Made by a program: the position numbers and the translations under genes. This document shows positions 48,926 to 59,492 of a stretch of DNA of 64,000 bases, in pieces. Within the stretch, counting starts at the first letter, position 1. The number at the start of each line of letters is the position of its first letter. Source of the stretch: Paludibacteraceae bacterium (GTDB taxonomy: Bacteria; Bacteroidota; Bacteroidia; Bacteroidales; Paludibacteraceae); NCBI GenBank assembly GCA_024689005.1, contig JAILDU010000041.1:1-64000 (forward strand), read 5' to 3'. The notes beneath the pieces were generated by a model. It had not been told where the DNA came from and did not search any database. It saw only the letters and a program-made list of their open reading frames with translations.

Positions 48926-50136
48926 CAGAACGACTCCGTCCTAAGACATTGGACGACTACATAGGCCAGAAACATCTGGTTGGCGAAGGCGCAGTTCTCC
49001 GCACAATGATTGAATCAGGCAATTTGTCCAGTTTCATATTGTGGGGACCTCCCGGTGTTGGCAAAACAACACTGGCACGTATTATTGCCCACCAACTGCA
49101 GCGCCCGTTCTATACCCTAAGCGCTGTAACAAGCGGGGTCAAAGAAGTGAGAGACGTAATCGACAAAGCTAAACGTACATCTGCTATCAATAGCGGTCTG
49201 TTTGCTCCAACGGATGGACGAAGCCCCATTCTGTTTATAGACGAGATCCATCGTTTCAGCAAATCACAACAAGACAGTTTGCTCGGAGCGGTAGAAGATG
49301 GTACGATAACTCTTGTCGGCGCAACAACAGAGAACCCAAGTTTTGAGGTAATTACCCCACTCTTGAGTCGTTGCCAAGTCTATGTACTCAAAGCCTTGGA
49401 GAAAGATGATTTGCTTGAACTTTTCCATCGCGCACTATCCCAGGACGAGTATATCCGCAATATGCACATAGATGTTAGAGAAACAGAAGCTCTACTGCGA
49501 TATAGCGGAGGTGACGCACGCAAACTGCTCAATATCATTGAATTAGTTACAAATAGTGGCGTTAAAGTTATCGACAATGATACCGTCACTAAACAACTGC
49601 AACAGAACCCCGTAGCGTACGATAAAGACGGCGAAATGCATTACGACATTATCTCCGCCTTCATCAAATCTATACGAGGAAGCAACCCGGACGCAGCTAT
49701 CTATTGGTTAGCACGAATGATAGAAGGAGGTGAAGACCCGAAATTCATCGCACGCCGTTTGGTTATTGCGGCAAGCGAGGACATCGGTTTGGCAAATCCT
49801 AACGCTATGCTGCTCGCAAATACGTGTTTTGATGTGGTATCCAAAGTCGGATGGCCGGAAGGACGCATTCCTCTGGCAGAAACAACAATTTATTTGGCAA
49901 CGTGCAAGAAGAATAACTCCGCCTATTTGGCCATAGATGCTGCGTTGGAAAAGGTGCGAGAAACAGGTAACCTGCCTGTTCCATTGCACTTGCGAAATGC
50001 GCCGACATCGCTAATGAAAGAATTGGGTTATGCCGATGGCTATAAATATCCGCACGACTACCCGGGACATTTTGTGGAGCAACAATATATGCCGGACGAA
50101 CTGGTCGGCACTATATTTTGGCACAACGACAAATAA
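48913..50136 (+). CDS. rarA: Replication-associated recombination protein A
   Basis: LAERLRPKTLDDYIGQKHLVGEG...LWGPPGVGKTTLARIIA...FIDEIHRFSKSQQDSLL. Confidence 0.96.
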   Translation: MLPLAERLRPKTLDDYIGQKHLVGEGAVLRTMIESGNLSSFILWGPPGVGKTTLARIIAHQLQRPFYTLSAVTSGVKEVRDVIDKAKRTSAINSGLFAPTDGRSPILFIDEIHRFSKSQQDSLLGAVEDGTITLVGATTENPSFEVITPLLSRCQVYVLKALEKDDLLELFHRALSQDEYIRNMHIDVRETEALLRYSGGDARKLLNIIELVTNSGVKVIDNDTVTKQLQQNPVAYDKDGEMHYDIISAFIKSIRGSNPDAAIYWLARMIEGGEDPKFIARRLVIAASEDIGLANPNAMLLANTCFDVVSKVGWPEGRIPLAETTIYLATCKKNNSAYLAIDAALEKVRETGNLPVPLHLRNAPTSLMKELGYADGYKYPHDYPGHFVEQQYMPDELVGTIFWHNDK

Positions 50137-50145
50137 ACAAAAATT

Positions 50146-51279
50146 GTGGCCGGATTATACATACATATTCCGTTTTGCAAGCGACGTTGCCGCTATTGTG
50201 ACTTTTTCTCCACTACTCTATTGGAGCGTCGCGAGGAATACGTGCAAGCAATCCTGAATGAGATCTGCCTGCGACGAGACGAGGCAAGCGAGCCTGTTCG
50301 TACAATATATATAGGAGGAGGAACTCCCTCATTATTAACTGCAGAACAAGTACAAAAGATATTGCAGACCATTGGAACGGATGAAAAAGAAGAAGTGACC
50401 ATGGAGGCTAATCCGGGAGATTTGACACCGGAATACCTAAGAGCAATTCGAGAGGCAGGAATTCAACGTCTATCTATTGGCATTCAGTCCTTTAACGATA
50501 AACTACTAGAGTTATTAGGACGTAGACACAATGCTGCTCAAGCTCTCGAAGCTGTCAAGATGGCGCGAAATGCCGGTTTTAACAATATCTCTATAGACTT
50601 GATGTATGCCCTTCCGACCCAGGACATGGCATTATGGCAAAAAGACATTGAGCAGGCTTTGCAATTAGGCGTACAACATATCTCGTCTTATGGTCTGATG
50701 TACGAAGAGGGAACACCACTAACCGCCTTGCGCGATAACAACCAACTGACACCTGTTGATGATGATACTGAAAATATGATGTACGATTATCTTTGTCATC
50801 AACTCAAACAAGCAGGTTTTGTACATTACGAAGTAAGCAATTTTGCATTACCGGGATATGAAGCCAAACATAATAGCAGTTATTGGAATGGCACGCCTTA
50901 CATAGGCATCGGAGCCGGCGCACACTCTTTTGTTGGAAACGTGCGCAGTTGGAACCCGTCCAATTTGGAAGTTTACGTACGCGGCATTATGGCACAAGAT
51001 TTGCAGCGCGAAAGTGAACAACTGACAAAAAAAGATATATATAATGAACGTATTATGCTCGGCCTGCGTACATGTCGCGGTTTATCGATAGACGAAACCC
51101 CGATAAAACCCCGACAAAACCCCGATAAAAATACGAGACAGATACGAGACAGATACGAGACGATAACGAGACTTTGCGATGAAGGCCTGCTTCGCCAAAC
51201 AGATGACCGACGAATAGTGGCTACACAAGAGGGACTACATGTTCTCAATCGTATAATTACAGAACTAATGATTGAATAA
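50146..51279 (+). CDS. hemW: HemW-like radical SAM protein
   Basis: GLYIHIPFCKRRCRYCDFFSTT...YIGGGTPSLL...RLSIGIQSFNDKLLELLGRRH; GTG start. Confidence 0.93.
   Translation: MAGLYIHIPFCKRRCRYCDFFSTTLLERREEYVQAILNEICLRRDEASEPVRTIYIGGGTPSLLTAEQVQKILQTIGTDEKEEVTMEANPGDLTPEYLRAIREAGIQRLSIGIQSFNDKLLELLGRRHNAAQALEAVKMARNAGFNNISIDLMYALPTQDMALWQKDIEQALQLGVQHISSYGLMYEEGTPLTALRDNNQLTPVDDDTENMMYDYLCHQLKQAGFVHYEVSNFALPGYEAKHNSSYWNGTPYIGIGAGAHSFVGNVRSWNPSNLEVYVRGIMAQDLQRESEQLTKKDIYNERIMLGLRTCRGLSIDETPIKPRQNPDKNTRQIRDRYETITRLCDEGLLRQTDDRRIVATQEGLHVLNRIITELMIE
51095..51171. repeat. Seven phased 11-bp units inside the hemW coding region
   Basis: AAACCCCGATA|AAACCCCGACA|AAACCCCGATA|AAAATACGAGA|CAGATACGAGA|CAGATACGAGA|CGATAACGAGA. 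Confidence 0.85.
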
Positions 51280-51296
51280 TATAAAAAAACTATAAT

Positions 51297-53567
51297 ATGA
51301 CAAATAAACCTTGGTACAAAACATTTTTAGTCTGGTTTTGGGGCCTGTTCTTTGGTGGTATGTTGACCATTTTTATGATTTTCTGGCTCATTACAAAAGG
51401 CGCATTAGGCTATTTGCCGCCTTTGGAAGAACTGCAAAACCCCAAGAACTCATTTGCAAGCGAAGTTATCTCTTCTGATATGGTATCATTGGGACGCTAT
51501 TATCGCTATGAGAATCGTGTCGGCGTACAATATAACGATCTTTCGCCACTTCTCGTCAATGCCTTGATAGCTACCGAGGATGCACGCTTCTATGACCATA
51601 CCGGCGTGGATTTCAAGTCTATGTTCCGCGCGATACTCAAACTCGGTCGCGCCGGCGGAGGTAGCACGCTAACGCAGCAGTTGGCAAAGCAACTCTGGTC
51701 CCCGCGAGTTAACAATATCGTTGAACGCGCTATGCAAAAACCTATAGAATGGGTCATCGCTACCAAATTGGAGCGTTTGTATTCCAAAGATGAGATTTTA
51801 CTTATGTATCTCAACCAATTTGACTTTCTTTACAATGCGGTCGGCATACAAACTGCATGCCAAGTGTATTTCTCTACTACTCCACAAGATCTCAAATTGG
51901 AACAAGCCGCTATGCTGGTGGGAATGTGCAAAAACCCGTCTCTATACAATCCGGTTCGCCATCCAGTTCGTGCTAAAGGGCGTCGCGATGTTGTGCTCAG
52001 CCAAATGGAAAAATATGGCTATATAGACGAAGCTACTCGCGATTCTATTTCGCAGATTCCCCTCGAACTGAATTATAGTTCTGTAGACCACAAACTGGGA
52101 ATAGCGCCCTATTTTCGCGAATATCTGCGTGGCGTATTGACAGCTAAAGAACCTAAGCCCGGAGATTATGCCGAATGGGCCAAACTACAATACCAACTTG
52201 ACAAATGGCAGTGGGAAAACAACCCGCTATATGGTTTCTGTGAGAAAAACACCAAACCCGATGGCTCGAAATATGATATTTACCAAGACGGTCTGAAGAT
52301 CTATACGACTATTGACTCGCGCATGCAACGCTACGCCGAAGAGGCAGTAAGCGAACACATGGAGGAGCAGCAAAAGACCTTCTTCCGCGAACTGAAACGC
52401 AAGAAGAACGCCCCATTCTCACGTACGCTTACACAGAAGGAAATAGACGGAATAATGAACCGCACAATGCGTCAAACAGATCGCTATCGCGCTATGAAGA
52501 AAGCAGGTGCCACTTCCGAAGAAATAGAGCAAGCATTCAAGACACCACGCGAGATGCAAGTCTTCACTTACGACCGTGGAATGATTGATACTATACTTTC
52601 TCCATACGACTCTATCAAGTGGCTGAAAAGTTACTTGCGCTGCGGTTTCATGTCAATGGATCCGCATACCGGACATGTCAAAGCATATGTCGGCGGACCT
52701 AATTTCACGCATTTCCAATACGACATGACCACCAAAGGCCGCCGCCAAGTTGGGTCTACAATCAAGCCATACCTCTACACTCTCGCAATGGATGAGGGCA
52801 TGTGGCCATGCGAAAAAACCGTTAATGAGCCTATTACACTCATAGATGCTGTGGGCAACGAGTGGAGTCCGCGCGATACGCACGATAAGTATCAAGGCGA
52901 TACTGTCACTCTCACGTGGGGACTGAAGAATTCCAGCAACTGGATTGCTGCATACCTAATGTCACTCTTTACTCCGGAACAATTAGTTAAGATGATGCGC
53001 TCGTTTGGTATCCAAGGACAGATAGATCCGGTCGTTTCGCTTTGTCTTGGTCCATGCGAAGTAAGCGTTGAAGAGATGGTTGGGGCTTATACTACTTTTG
53101 CTAACAAGGGAATACGTATTGAACCGCTATACGTCACACGCATAGAAGACAACAATGGCAATGTCATTGGCATATTTACACCTCGTACACACGAAATCAT
53201 CAGCGAGACCACATCCTACAAGATGATTTACATGCTTCGTGCTGTCATGGATGGCGGAACCGGCTCACGTGTCCGCTTCAAATATGGAGTCAATGCTCCT
53301 ATGGGTGGCAAAACCGGAACAACCAATAACAACTCCGATGGTTGGTTCATGTGCTTCACTCCTTCGTTGGTATGCGGCACTTGGGTCGGTGGCGAAGATC
53401 GCGGTATTCATTTTGATAACATGGCAGAAGGACAAGGCGCCTCTATGGCTCTCCCGATTAACGCAATATTCATGAAGAAAGTGCTTGACGATAAGAATTT
53501 AGGCTACGATCCGGACGAACAGTTTGATGTACCTAAGTGGTTCAACGCTCAAGCCGGCTGTCGCTAA
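51297..53567 (+). CDS. PBP1A-type bifunctional transglycosylase/transpeptidase
   Basis: ATEDARFYDHTGVD...GGSTLTQQLAKQLW (GT51), GSTIKPYLYTLAMD (SxxK), GGKTGTTNNNSDGWF (KTGT). Confidence 0.95.
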   Translation: MTNKPWYKTFLVWFWGLFFGGMLTIFMIFWLITKGALGYLPPLEELQNPKNSFASEVISSDMVSLGRYYRYENRVGVQYNDLSPLLVNALIATEDARFYDHTGVDFKSMFRAILKLGRAGGGSTLTQQLAKQLWSPRVNNIVERAMQKPIEWVIATKLERLYSKDEILLMYLNQFDFLYNAVGIQTACQVYFSTTPQDLKLEQAAMLVGMCKNPSLYNPVRHPVRAKGRRDVVLSQMEKYGYIDEATRDSISQIPLELNYSSVDHKLGIAPYFREYLRGVLTAKEPKPGDYAEWAKLQYQLDKWQWENNPLYGFCEKNTKPDGSKYDIYQDGLKIYTTIDSRMQRYAEEAVSEHMEEQQKTFFRELKRKKNAPFSRTLTQKEIDGIMNRTMRQTDRYRAMKKAGATSEEIEQAFKTPREMQVFTYDRGMIDTILSPYDSIKWLKSYLRCGFMSMDPHTGHVKAYVGGPNFTHFQYDMTTKGRRQVGSTIKPYLYTLAMDEGMWPCEKTVNEPITLIDAVGNEWSPRDTHDKYQGDTVTLTWGLKNSSNWIAAYLMSLFTPEQLVKMMRSFGIQGQIDPVVSLCLGPCEVSVEEMVGAYTTFANKGIRIEPLYVTRIEDNNGNVIGIFTPRTHEIISETTSYKMIYMLRAVMDGGTGSRVRFKYGVNAPMGGKTGTTNNNSDGWFMCFTPSLVCGTWVGGEDRGIHFDNMAEGQGASMALPINAIFMKKVLDDKNLGYDPDEQFDVPKWFNAQAGCR

Positions 53568-53581
53568 TTAACACTATATAT

Positions 53582-55606
53582 ATGAAGTCAAAATATAGAG
53601 CATTGCTACTGTTTTGTGTCCTGAGTATCAGTACGTTGCTGCAGGCACAAATGAATACCGATCGCATCACAGCCATCGGTCGTAATGCTTTGTATTTTGA
53701 AGATTATGTATTGTCCATTCAATATTTTAATCAAGTTATACGTCTCAAACCTTATCTGAGCGAACCATACCTATATCGCGCTATTGCAAAAATACAATTA
53801 GAAGACTATCAGGGAGCATTGAAAGACTGCAATGCATCGCTAGAGCGTAACCCATTCTCACCGGGATGTTATTACGCACGAGGTTTCATTTACTGCCGCT
53901 TAGAGAAATGGGAAGAAGCAGAGAATGATTATAACGAAGCACTCCGCTTCTCGCCTGAGAACCGCACATATTTATTACTGCGCGCGGATACACGCGCACA
54001 ACGCAAACAATACGACAAAGCTTTGGAAGATATTGACGGACTATTGAAGCGTGAGCAACAATCTGCAACACTATGGAGCGAAAGAGGACGTATTTGCATC
54101 CTTAGTAAAGACACTATTGCTGCATTGGACGCATTCTCTCAGGCTGCTAAGTACGATAAAACGAATCCTGCTGTATGGTCAGCACTCGGTGTTACTAATC
54201 TAATGATGAATAATGAAGATGAGGCATACGTCCAACTGACACAAGCTATCAATCTTGGCTCCAAATGGGCCGGAGACTACACAAATAGAGGTATTATTCA
54301 TTACCACCGTCATAACTATCGGGGAGCTTTAGCTGACTATGATCAGGCTGTTCGCCTTGCTCCAAATGAAGCAGATAGTTATTACAATCGTGGTGTCATG
54401 CGTCAAGAAGTTGGCGATTACAATAGAGCTTTAGATGATCTGGACAAAGCCATAGAATTAGCGCCTGAGCGAACAGAAATGCGTTATCACCGAGCATTGG
54501 TGGAAATGCAACTCAAACAATGGCGCAATGTCATCAACGATATGGAGCAATTAATAGCACGCTATCCGTATTTTCTTCCTAGTTATTACTTGGCTGCGCA
54601 AGCTAAGTCGCAAATGGGAGACCAAGTCGGGGCTTACAAATACCGAAAACAAGCCCAAGACTTAGAGGAGCACAAAAACGAGATACAAGCTAAACAAGCA
54701 CAGCCAAATACAGAACTCCAACTGGCTGATGCTCAACCGCAAAAGAAAGATTACCGAAAAGAATTCTCCGCTCGCTCTGCGCAAAATCAACAAGAACCGA
54801 CCGAAGACGAACAAAAATACAATTCAGCAACTCGTGGAGCAGTCCAAAAACGCTACCAAGATGTTGTTAATGAGCCGAATATAACACTCAGTTATTATAG
54901 CCAAGACCAAAGTTTACGACGCACGAACTATTATCATACAATAGTGGACCAAATCAATCGTAGCAGCAAATTACCAGCTACATTACGATTCACTGGACAA
55001 GAGATGGCTCTCACAGCAGAAATGGTAGATCTACACTTCTCCGAGATAGCTCGTCTCACTCAATTGATTGATGGAATGCCCAATAACACACATTCACAAG
55101 ATGACAATCCGTTAACTCTACTCTACTTCGCGCGTGCCATAGAATTCGCTGTTGTACAAGATTATTCCGATGCCATCGATGATTGTACACGCGCCGCCCG
55201 GTTGACCAACCAAATAGAGCTGTCTTCTGTCTTCTATTTCTGTCGAGCTAATTGGCGATATCGTCTGCTCGAATACCAGCGAGCTACCGGAGAACGAGAT
55301 GCTACTCAATCAATGGACTATGATATTATGTTGCGAGACTACGACCAAGTCATTCGACAACATCCGGATTTCGCTTTTGCATATTATAACAAAGCCAATA
55401 TACTTTGCGCACAACGTGAATGGAAAGATGCGATTTCCAACTATACCAAAGCTATTGCACAAGATAGCGACTTCGCAGAAGCGTACTTCAACCGAGGATT
55501 GACGTACATTTATATAGGAGAAAATGAAAAAGGATTAGCAGACCTGAGCAAGGCAGGAGAATTGGGCATATACCAAGCGTACAACCTAATAACACGATTC
55601 AAATGA
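53582..55606 (+). CDS. Secreted TPR-repeat protein
   Basis: MKSKYRALLLFCVLSISTLLQAQ signal; two blocks of TPRs separated by a Gln-rich linker. Confidence 0.88.
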   Translation: MKSKYRALLLFCVLSISTLLQAQMNTDRITAIGRNALYFEDYVLSIQYFNQVIRLKPYLSEPYLYRAIAKIQLEDYQGALKDCNASLERNPFSPGCYYARGFIYCRLEKWEEAENDYNEALRFSPENRTYLLLRADTRAQRKQYDKALEDIDGLLKREQQSATLWSERGRICILSKDTIAALDAFSQAAKYDKTNPAVWSALGVTNLMMNNEDEAYVQLTQAINLGSKWAGDYTNRGIIHYHRHNYRGALADYDQAVRLAPNEADSYYNRGVMRQEVGDYNRALDDLDKAIELAPERTEMRYHRALVEMQLKQWRNVINDMEQLIARYPYFLPSYYLAAQAKSQMGDQVGAYKYRKQAQDLEEHKNEIQAKQAQPNTELQLADAQPQKKDYRKEFSARSAQNQQEPTEDEQKYNSATRGAVQKRYQDVVNEPNITLSYYSQDQSLRRTNYYHTIVDQINRSSKLPATLRFTGQEMALTAEMVDLHFSEIARLTQLIDGMPNNTHSQDDNPLTLLYFARAIEFAVVQDYSDAIDDCTRAARLTNQIELSSVFYFCRANWRYRLLEYQRATGERDATQSMDYDIMLRDYDQVIRQHPDFAFAYYNKANILCAQREWKDAISNYTKAIAQDSDFAEAYFNRGLTYIYIGENEKGLADLSKAGELGIYQAYNLITRFK

Positions 55607-56493
55607 AACGATTAATATACATACTCATTCTATTGCTCTATATAGAGAGTATTCAGGCACAATTGCTCTACGAAATTAGTGGTCGTTCTGCCAAACAGAA
55701 ATCGTATATTTTAGCAACAAACAAATTGGTAGATATGCAGTTCCTGGATACCATTCCCAATGTGTTCAGATGCTTCAACAAGTGCAACAAAGTGCTGACA
55801 GAATTTGCTATGCAGGACTACGAGGCCATAGCAGCATTGCGCCAAGTTGCCTTGCTACCAGACTCAATCAAACTGAGTGATTTTTATAGCGAAAGCGAAT
55901 ATAAGGTGATTGATGATGCCCTTCGCATCAATTTGGGTCTCGGACTAGACAAACTCTGCAGAATGAAACCATCTTATTTGACAGAAATGTTTCGAGCAGA
56001 ACTGATGAAACAATGGCTGCACTATGATGAACAACGATCTATGGAAAACTTCTTTGAATCGGTGGCTGCAGAACGCAATATTCCCGTCTATGGTTTAGAC
56101 AATGTGGGCGAGACAATGTATATGCTTTTCGATCGTGAACCATTCCATTGGCAATGTCAGGAATTGCTCAAAGTAATTGAATATCCGGAGAACGAGGTAA
56201 AACAAGAACGCACAATCAAAGCGATGTACACAGATGGCCGCTTAGCCGACATAGCTTATCAGGTAGAAGGTCCGGACAATAAAACGAGCATATCTTTCTC
56301 TGACTACAAAGTATATTGTCAACGCAATCAACAGTGGGTCAAGCGTTTGCAGCCATACTTGTTAGAAGGAGAATGCTTTATCACACTGAATGCCATCTAT
56401 CTTGGCGGAGAAAAAGGACTACTGCAACAACTACGCGCCGCAGGCTATCGTGTGCGGCCTGCTAATAGAGGAATAAAAAAATCAATAAACTAA
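55603..56493 (+). CDS. TraB/GumN family protein
   Basis: Signal peptide; LLYEISGRSAKQKSYILATNKL...VLTEFAMQDYEAIAALRQ. Confidence 0.72.
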   Translation: MKRLIYILILLLYIESIQAQLLYEISGRSAKQKSYILATNKLVDMQFLDTIPNVFRCFNKCNKVLTEFAMQDYEAIAALRQVALLPDSIKLSDFYSESEYKVIDDALRINLGLGLDKLCRMKPSYLTEMFRAELMKQWLHYDEQRSMENFFESVAAERNIPVYGLDNVGETMYMLFDREPFHWQCQELLKVIEYPENEVKQERTIKAMYTDGRLADIAYQVEGPDNKTSISFSDYKVYCQRNQQWVKRLQPYLLEGECFITLNAIYLGGEKGLLQQLRAAGYRVRPANRGIKKSIN

Positions 56494-56515
56494 TAACACT
56501 CAAAATTTTACGACA

Positions 56516-57073
56516 ATGAAAAAGTCTATTATTTTATGCGCTATGGCATTTTTTGCCACGCTGAGTATGAATGCTGCACAAGGCAAGTTTATCCATGTGG
56601 ACAACACAACTTACAAGAACCTTAAACCACAACTTGCCTTCTGCCAAGATCGTCAGAACGGTGAGGACGTAACCACTTTGCTTCTTTGGACTATCAACAC
56701 CAACCAGTACAATGAGTTCTCCGAGGCTTCGCGTCTGCTCGTTCGTTTCTCCGATGGCTCAACTGCTCGCTTGGAGAGAGTCCCAGGCTCAGATATAAAA
56801 AAGGATAAGTGGAATACCAAGAATGGAAAAGCTACCATGACTTACTACAAAACAATAACCACTTATGAGATGAATATGGAGTTCACCGGAAAACTGCAAA
56901 GTGGCGCTACCATCGTCAAACTGCGTATAGTTTATAAAGAAAATGAAGCCCGCGATTATGAGATTGCAGAGAGTTATCGTTCCAAACTGCGTGAAGATTT
57001 GCTGCGCTCCTATAACGAAGCAACAGACAAGAATCGCAAAAGCACAACTGATTTGAGCGACGAGGATTTTTAA
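56516..57073 (+). CDS. Secreted hypothetical protein
   Basis: MKKSIILCAMAFFATLSMNAAQGKFIHVDNTTYKN. Confidence 0.65.
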   Translation: MKKSIILCAMAFFATLSMNAAQGKFIHVDNTTYKNLKPQLAFCQDRQNGEDVTTLLLWTINTNQYNEFSEASRLLVRFSDGSTARLERVPGSDIKKDKWNTKNGKATMTYYKTITTYEMNMEFTGKLQSGATIVKLRIVYKENEARDYEIAESYRSKLREDLLRSYNEATDKNRKSTTDLSDEDF

Positions 57074-59329
57074 GTGAAACGGATACTTTATATACTTTTT
57101 GCACTCGGTTTTGCCAATTTCGCCTTTGCAGCAAAAACGCCAAACATGCAGGAATTAGCTGATTCTCTGACAGAATACACCGGCTTTTCGAGTGTGTGGT
57201 CTCCACGCGTGAAGGTAAAAAACCTTCGCGTGGATGGCAATCGCATTATTGTGAGAACAAATGCAACGCTCGGCGATATATGTTGGACACCCGAGAATGT
57301 AGATGACATCAAAAAACGTGTTTGCAAATGGGTTTTGGGTGATACCAAGTGTCGGGAAGTGGACATTTATACCGGCAAGTACGCGATTGATAGCCTCATT
57401 ACCAATTGCGGGCGCGGTGTCATGATAACCAGCCGTCACAAGGATCTACAAGGCAAACATATTGCTTTGTGGCCTAGTCATGGTATTTATTACAACAAAG
57501 ACCGCGACCAATGGATTTGGCAACGTGCCACTCTCTGGACTACAGTAGAGGACCTATATAGCATGGAGTATGTCCGCTTAATCAAGCAAATGTTGGAGAA
57601 TTCCGGCGCAGAAGTCTACATGCCTCGTGCCGATCTAAGCCACAACGAGGAGGGCACATCCGGCATGCCACTTTGGACAGAAGGAGCGCGCTATTGGTTG
57701 ATGCGCAGAGGTTTTCCGCAACAATTGTGGGACTTATACGAAGGCAACGAATACAAAGATGACATGAAATGCCGTGCTATGTGGGTCAATTATCTGGCAG
57801 GAGGTAGTCCAATGAATCCAAACGAACCGGGAAAAGGCATTCCTATTGACCTCTGTCTGGCTTTTCATACAGATGGTTTGGATAGCGGAGATGATAGTAC
57901 TCTTATCGGCACATTAGTTATCTATACCACCACCGATGATGATGGCAAAAAGGCTCTACACAATGGAGAAAGCCGTCAAAAGGTCAACCGCAATCTTGCA
58001 GACTGGATTCAAACGCAGATAGTCAACGATCTGCGTACCACTATTCCTAATTGGACTCGTCGCCAACTGCACGATGCCAATTATTGCGAATCGCGTGTTC
58101 CGGTTGTTCCGAGTGTCCTGTTAGAATTGCTGAGCCACAAGAACTTCGCCGACATGCACTACGGCTTGGATCCTAAGTTTCGTTTTACTGCCGCACGTTC
58201 TGTGTACAAAGGGATGTTGCGCTATTTAGTGGGAAAGAACGCCGTTGTACAACCGCTCCCCATTGAGCAATTGGCATTTAGCCGTGATGGAATCCTTCGT
58301 TGGATACCGAAGAATGATCCGATAGAGAAGACAGCTAAACCAACCTATTACATGGTTTATGTTCAGAAAGATGATGGCGAATGGGACGTACAGCAAGTGG
58401 ACAAAAAGACAGAACTCAAACTAAATCTCAAGCGTGGTGTACGCTACAATTGCTATGTAGTAGCAGGCAATGCAGGTGGTCTCAGTATGCCAAGTCCGAC
58501 AGTTAGTGCTTGTATCAGCACAAAGGATGATGCTCCCACCATGCTTGTTGTTGATGCTTTTGACGACGTATATGGTCCCGAATGGTTTTCGAGCGACAAC
58601 TACGCAGGCATCGTACCTGGCAGTTACGCGTGTGAAGATCGTTTCACATGCGCATATATAGGCGAGCAATGGGATTATAAACGTAATAGTCAATGGCGTG
58701 ACGATGACAATTGCGGTTGGGGAGATAGTTATCGCGATCATGCGGGCGAATTAACTGTCGGCAACACACGCGACTACAGCGTGCTGCACGGACGCGTTCT
58801 GCAACGAATGGGCATTTCCTATGTTTCTTGCACACGTGGCATGGTACATATAGATAGCACGTATAAGGCCGTAGATATCATTTGCGGACGTCAGCGACAA
58901 CCGCTTGATTCTGTGTATTATAGTCAACTTTCACGCTACCTGGACCAAGGCGGACGATTACTCATCAGCGGAGACCACATGAGTATAGTTGATACCATTT
59001 TTAGCAACAGATATCTGCATTTTTGTGCACACTCCGGCCACGCTACTCGTTCGGGCAAAGTCATAGCGGGAGGCAATCCGTTTACAATAGCCACACAGCC
59101 CAACAATATGCAACTATTCACTCCTTCCGCCGAATGTATTCGTCCGTGCGGAGCCGGGACAACGCGTATAGCTTGGTATGCAGATTCACGCTGCGAAGCT
59201 GCTATTGGCTACCGTTCTCCTTTCAGCAATCATGCGCAAAGAACGCTCACATACGCATTCCCGCTCGAGGCTGCAAACGATTTCGGACGCATTTATCATC
59301 ATTCCATAGAATGGCTTTTGAGTGAATAA
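57074..59329 (+). CDS. N-acetylmuramoyl-L-alanine amidase-like secreted protein with golvesin-like C-terminal region (often annotated xanthan lyase)
   Basis: LWPSHGIYYNKDRDQWIWQRATLWTTVEDLYSMEYV...LCLAFHTDG...VPSVLLELLSHKNFADMHYGLDPKFR; GTG start. Confidence 0.75.
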   Translation: MKRILYILFALGFANFAFAAKTPNMQELADSLTEYTGFSSVWSPRVKVKNLRVDGNRIIVRTNATLGDICWTPENVDDIKKRVCKWVLGDTKCREVDIYTGKYAIDSLITNCGRGVMITSRHKDLQGKHIALWPSHGIYYNKDRDQWIWQRATLWTTVEDLYSMEYVRLIKQMLENSGAEVYMPRADLSHNEEGTSGMPLWTEGARYWLMRRGFPQQLWDLYEGNEYKDDMKCRAMWVNYLAGGSPMNPNEPGKGIPIDLCLAFHTDGLDSGDDSTLIGTLVIYTTTDDDGKKALHNGESRQKVNRNLADWIQTQIVNDLRTTIPNWTRRQLHDANYCESRVPVVPSVLLELLSHKNFADMHYGLDPKFRFTAARSVYKGMLRYLVGKNAVVQPLPIEQLAFSRDGILRWIPKNDPIEKTAKPTYYMVYVQKDDGEWDVQQVDKKTELKLNLKRGVRYNCYVVAGNAGGLSMPSPTVSACISTKDDAPTMLVVDAFDDVYGPEWFSSDNYAGIVPGSYACEDRFTCAYIGEQWDYKRNSQWRDDDNCGWGDSYRDHAGELTVGNTRDYSVLHGRVLQRMGISYVSCTRGMVHIDSTYKAVDIICGRQRQPLDSVYYSQLSRYLDQGGRLLISGDHMSIVDTIFSNRYLHFCAHSGHATRSGKVIAGGNPFTIATQPNNMQLFTPSAECIRPCGAGTTRIAWYADSRCEAAIGYRSPFSNHAQRTLTYAFPLEAANDFGRIYHHSIEWLLSE

Positions 59330-59431
59330 TGATCTGATGATAATCTTAAATATCTGCTCTGAATTGAGATAAATTGAGAAAGACAAAACCTCGATGATTA
59401 ATATCGGAGGAAAAGGATAATTTACGAAAAG

Positions 59432-59474
59432 TGACATGCGTACTTGCGTATGTCATTTTTTTATAGTAATTTTG
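59432..59474 (+). promoter_or_regulatory. Promoter of RlmD-like gene with 24-bp palindrome overlapping -33
   Basis: TGACATGCGTACTTGCGTATGTCA-N11-TAATTTTG. Confidence 0.6.
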
Positions 59475-59492
59475 CACCCTAATTTGTTTGAC

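Noticed and set aside
51084-51094. Possible eighth 11-bp unit ATCGATAGACG before the hemW array
   Set aside because: The CGATA core is out of register with the following units, so it was not counted.
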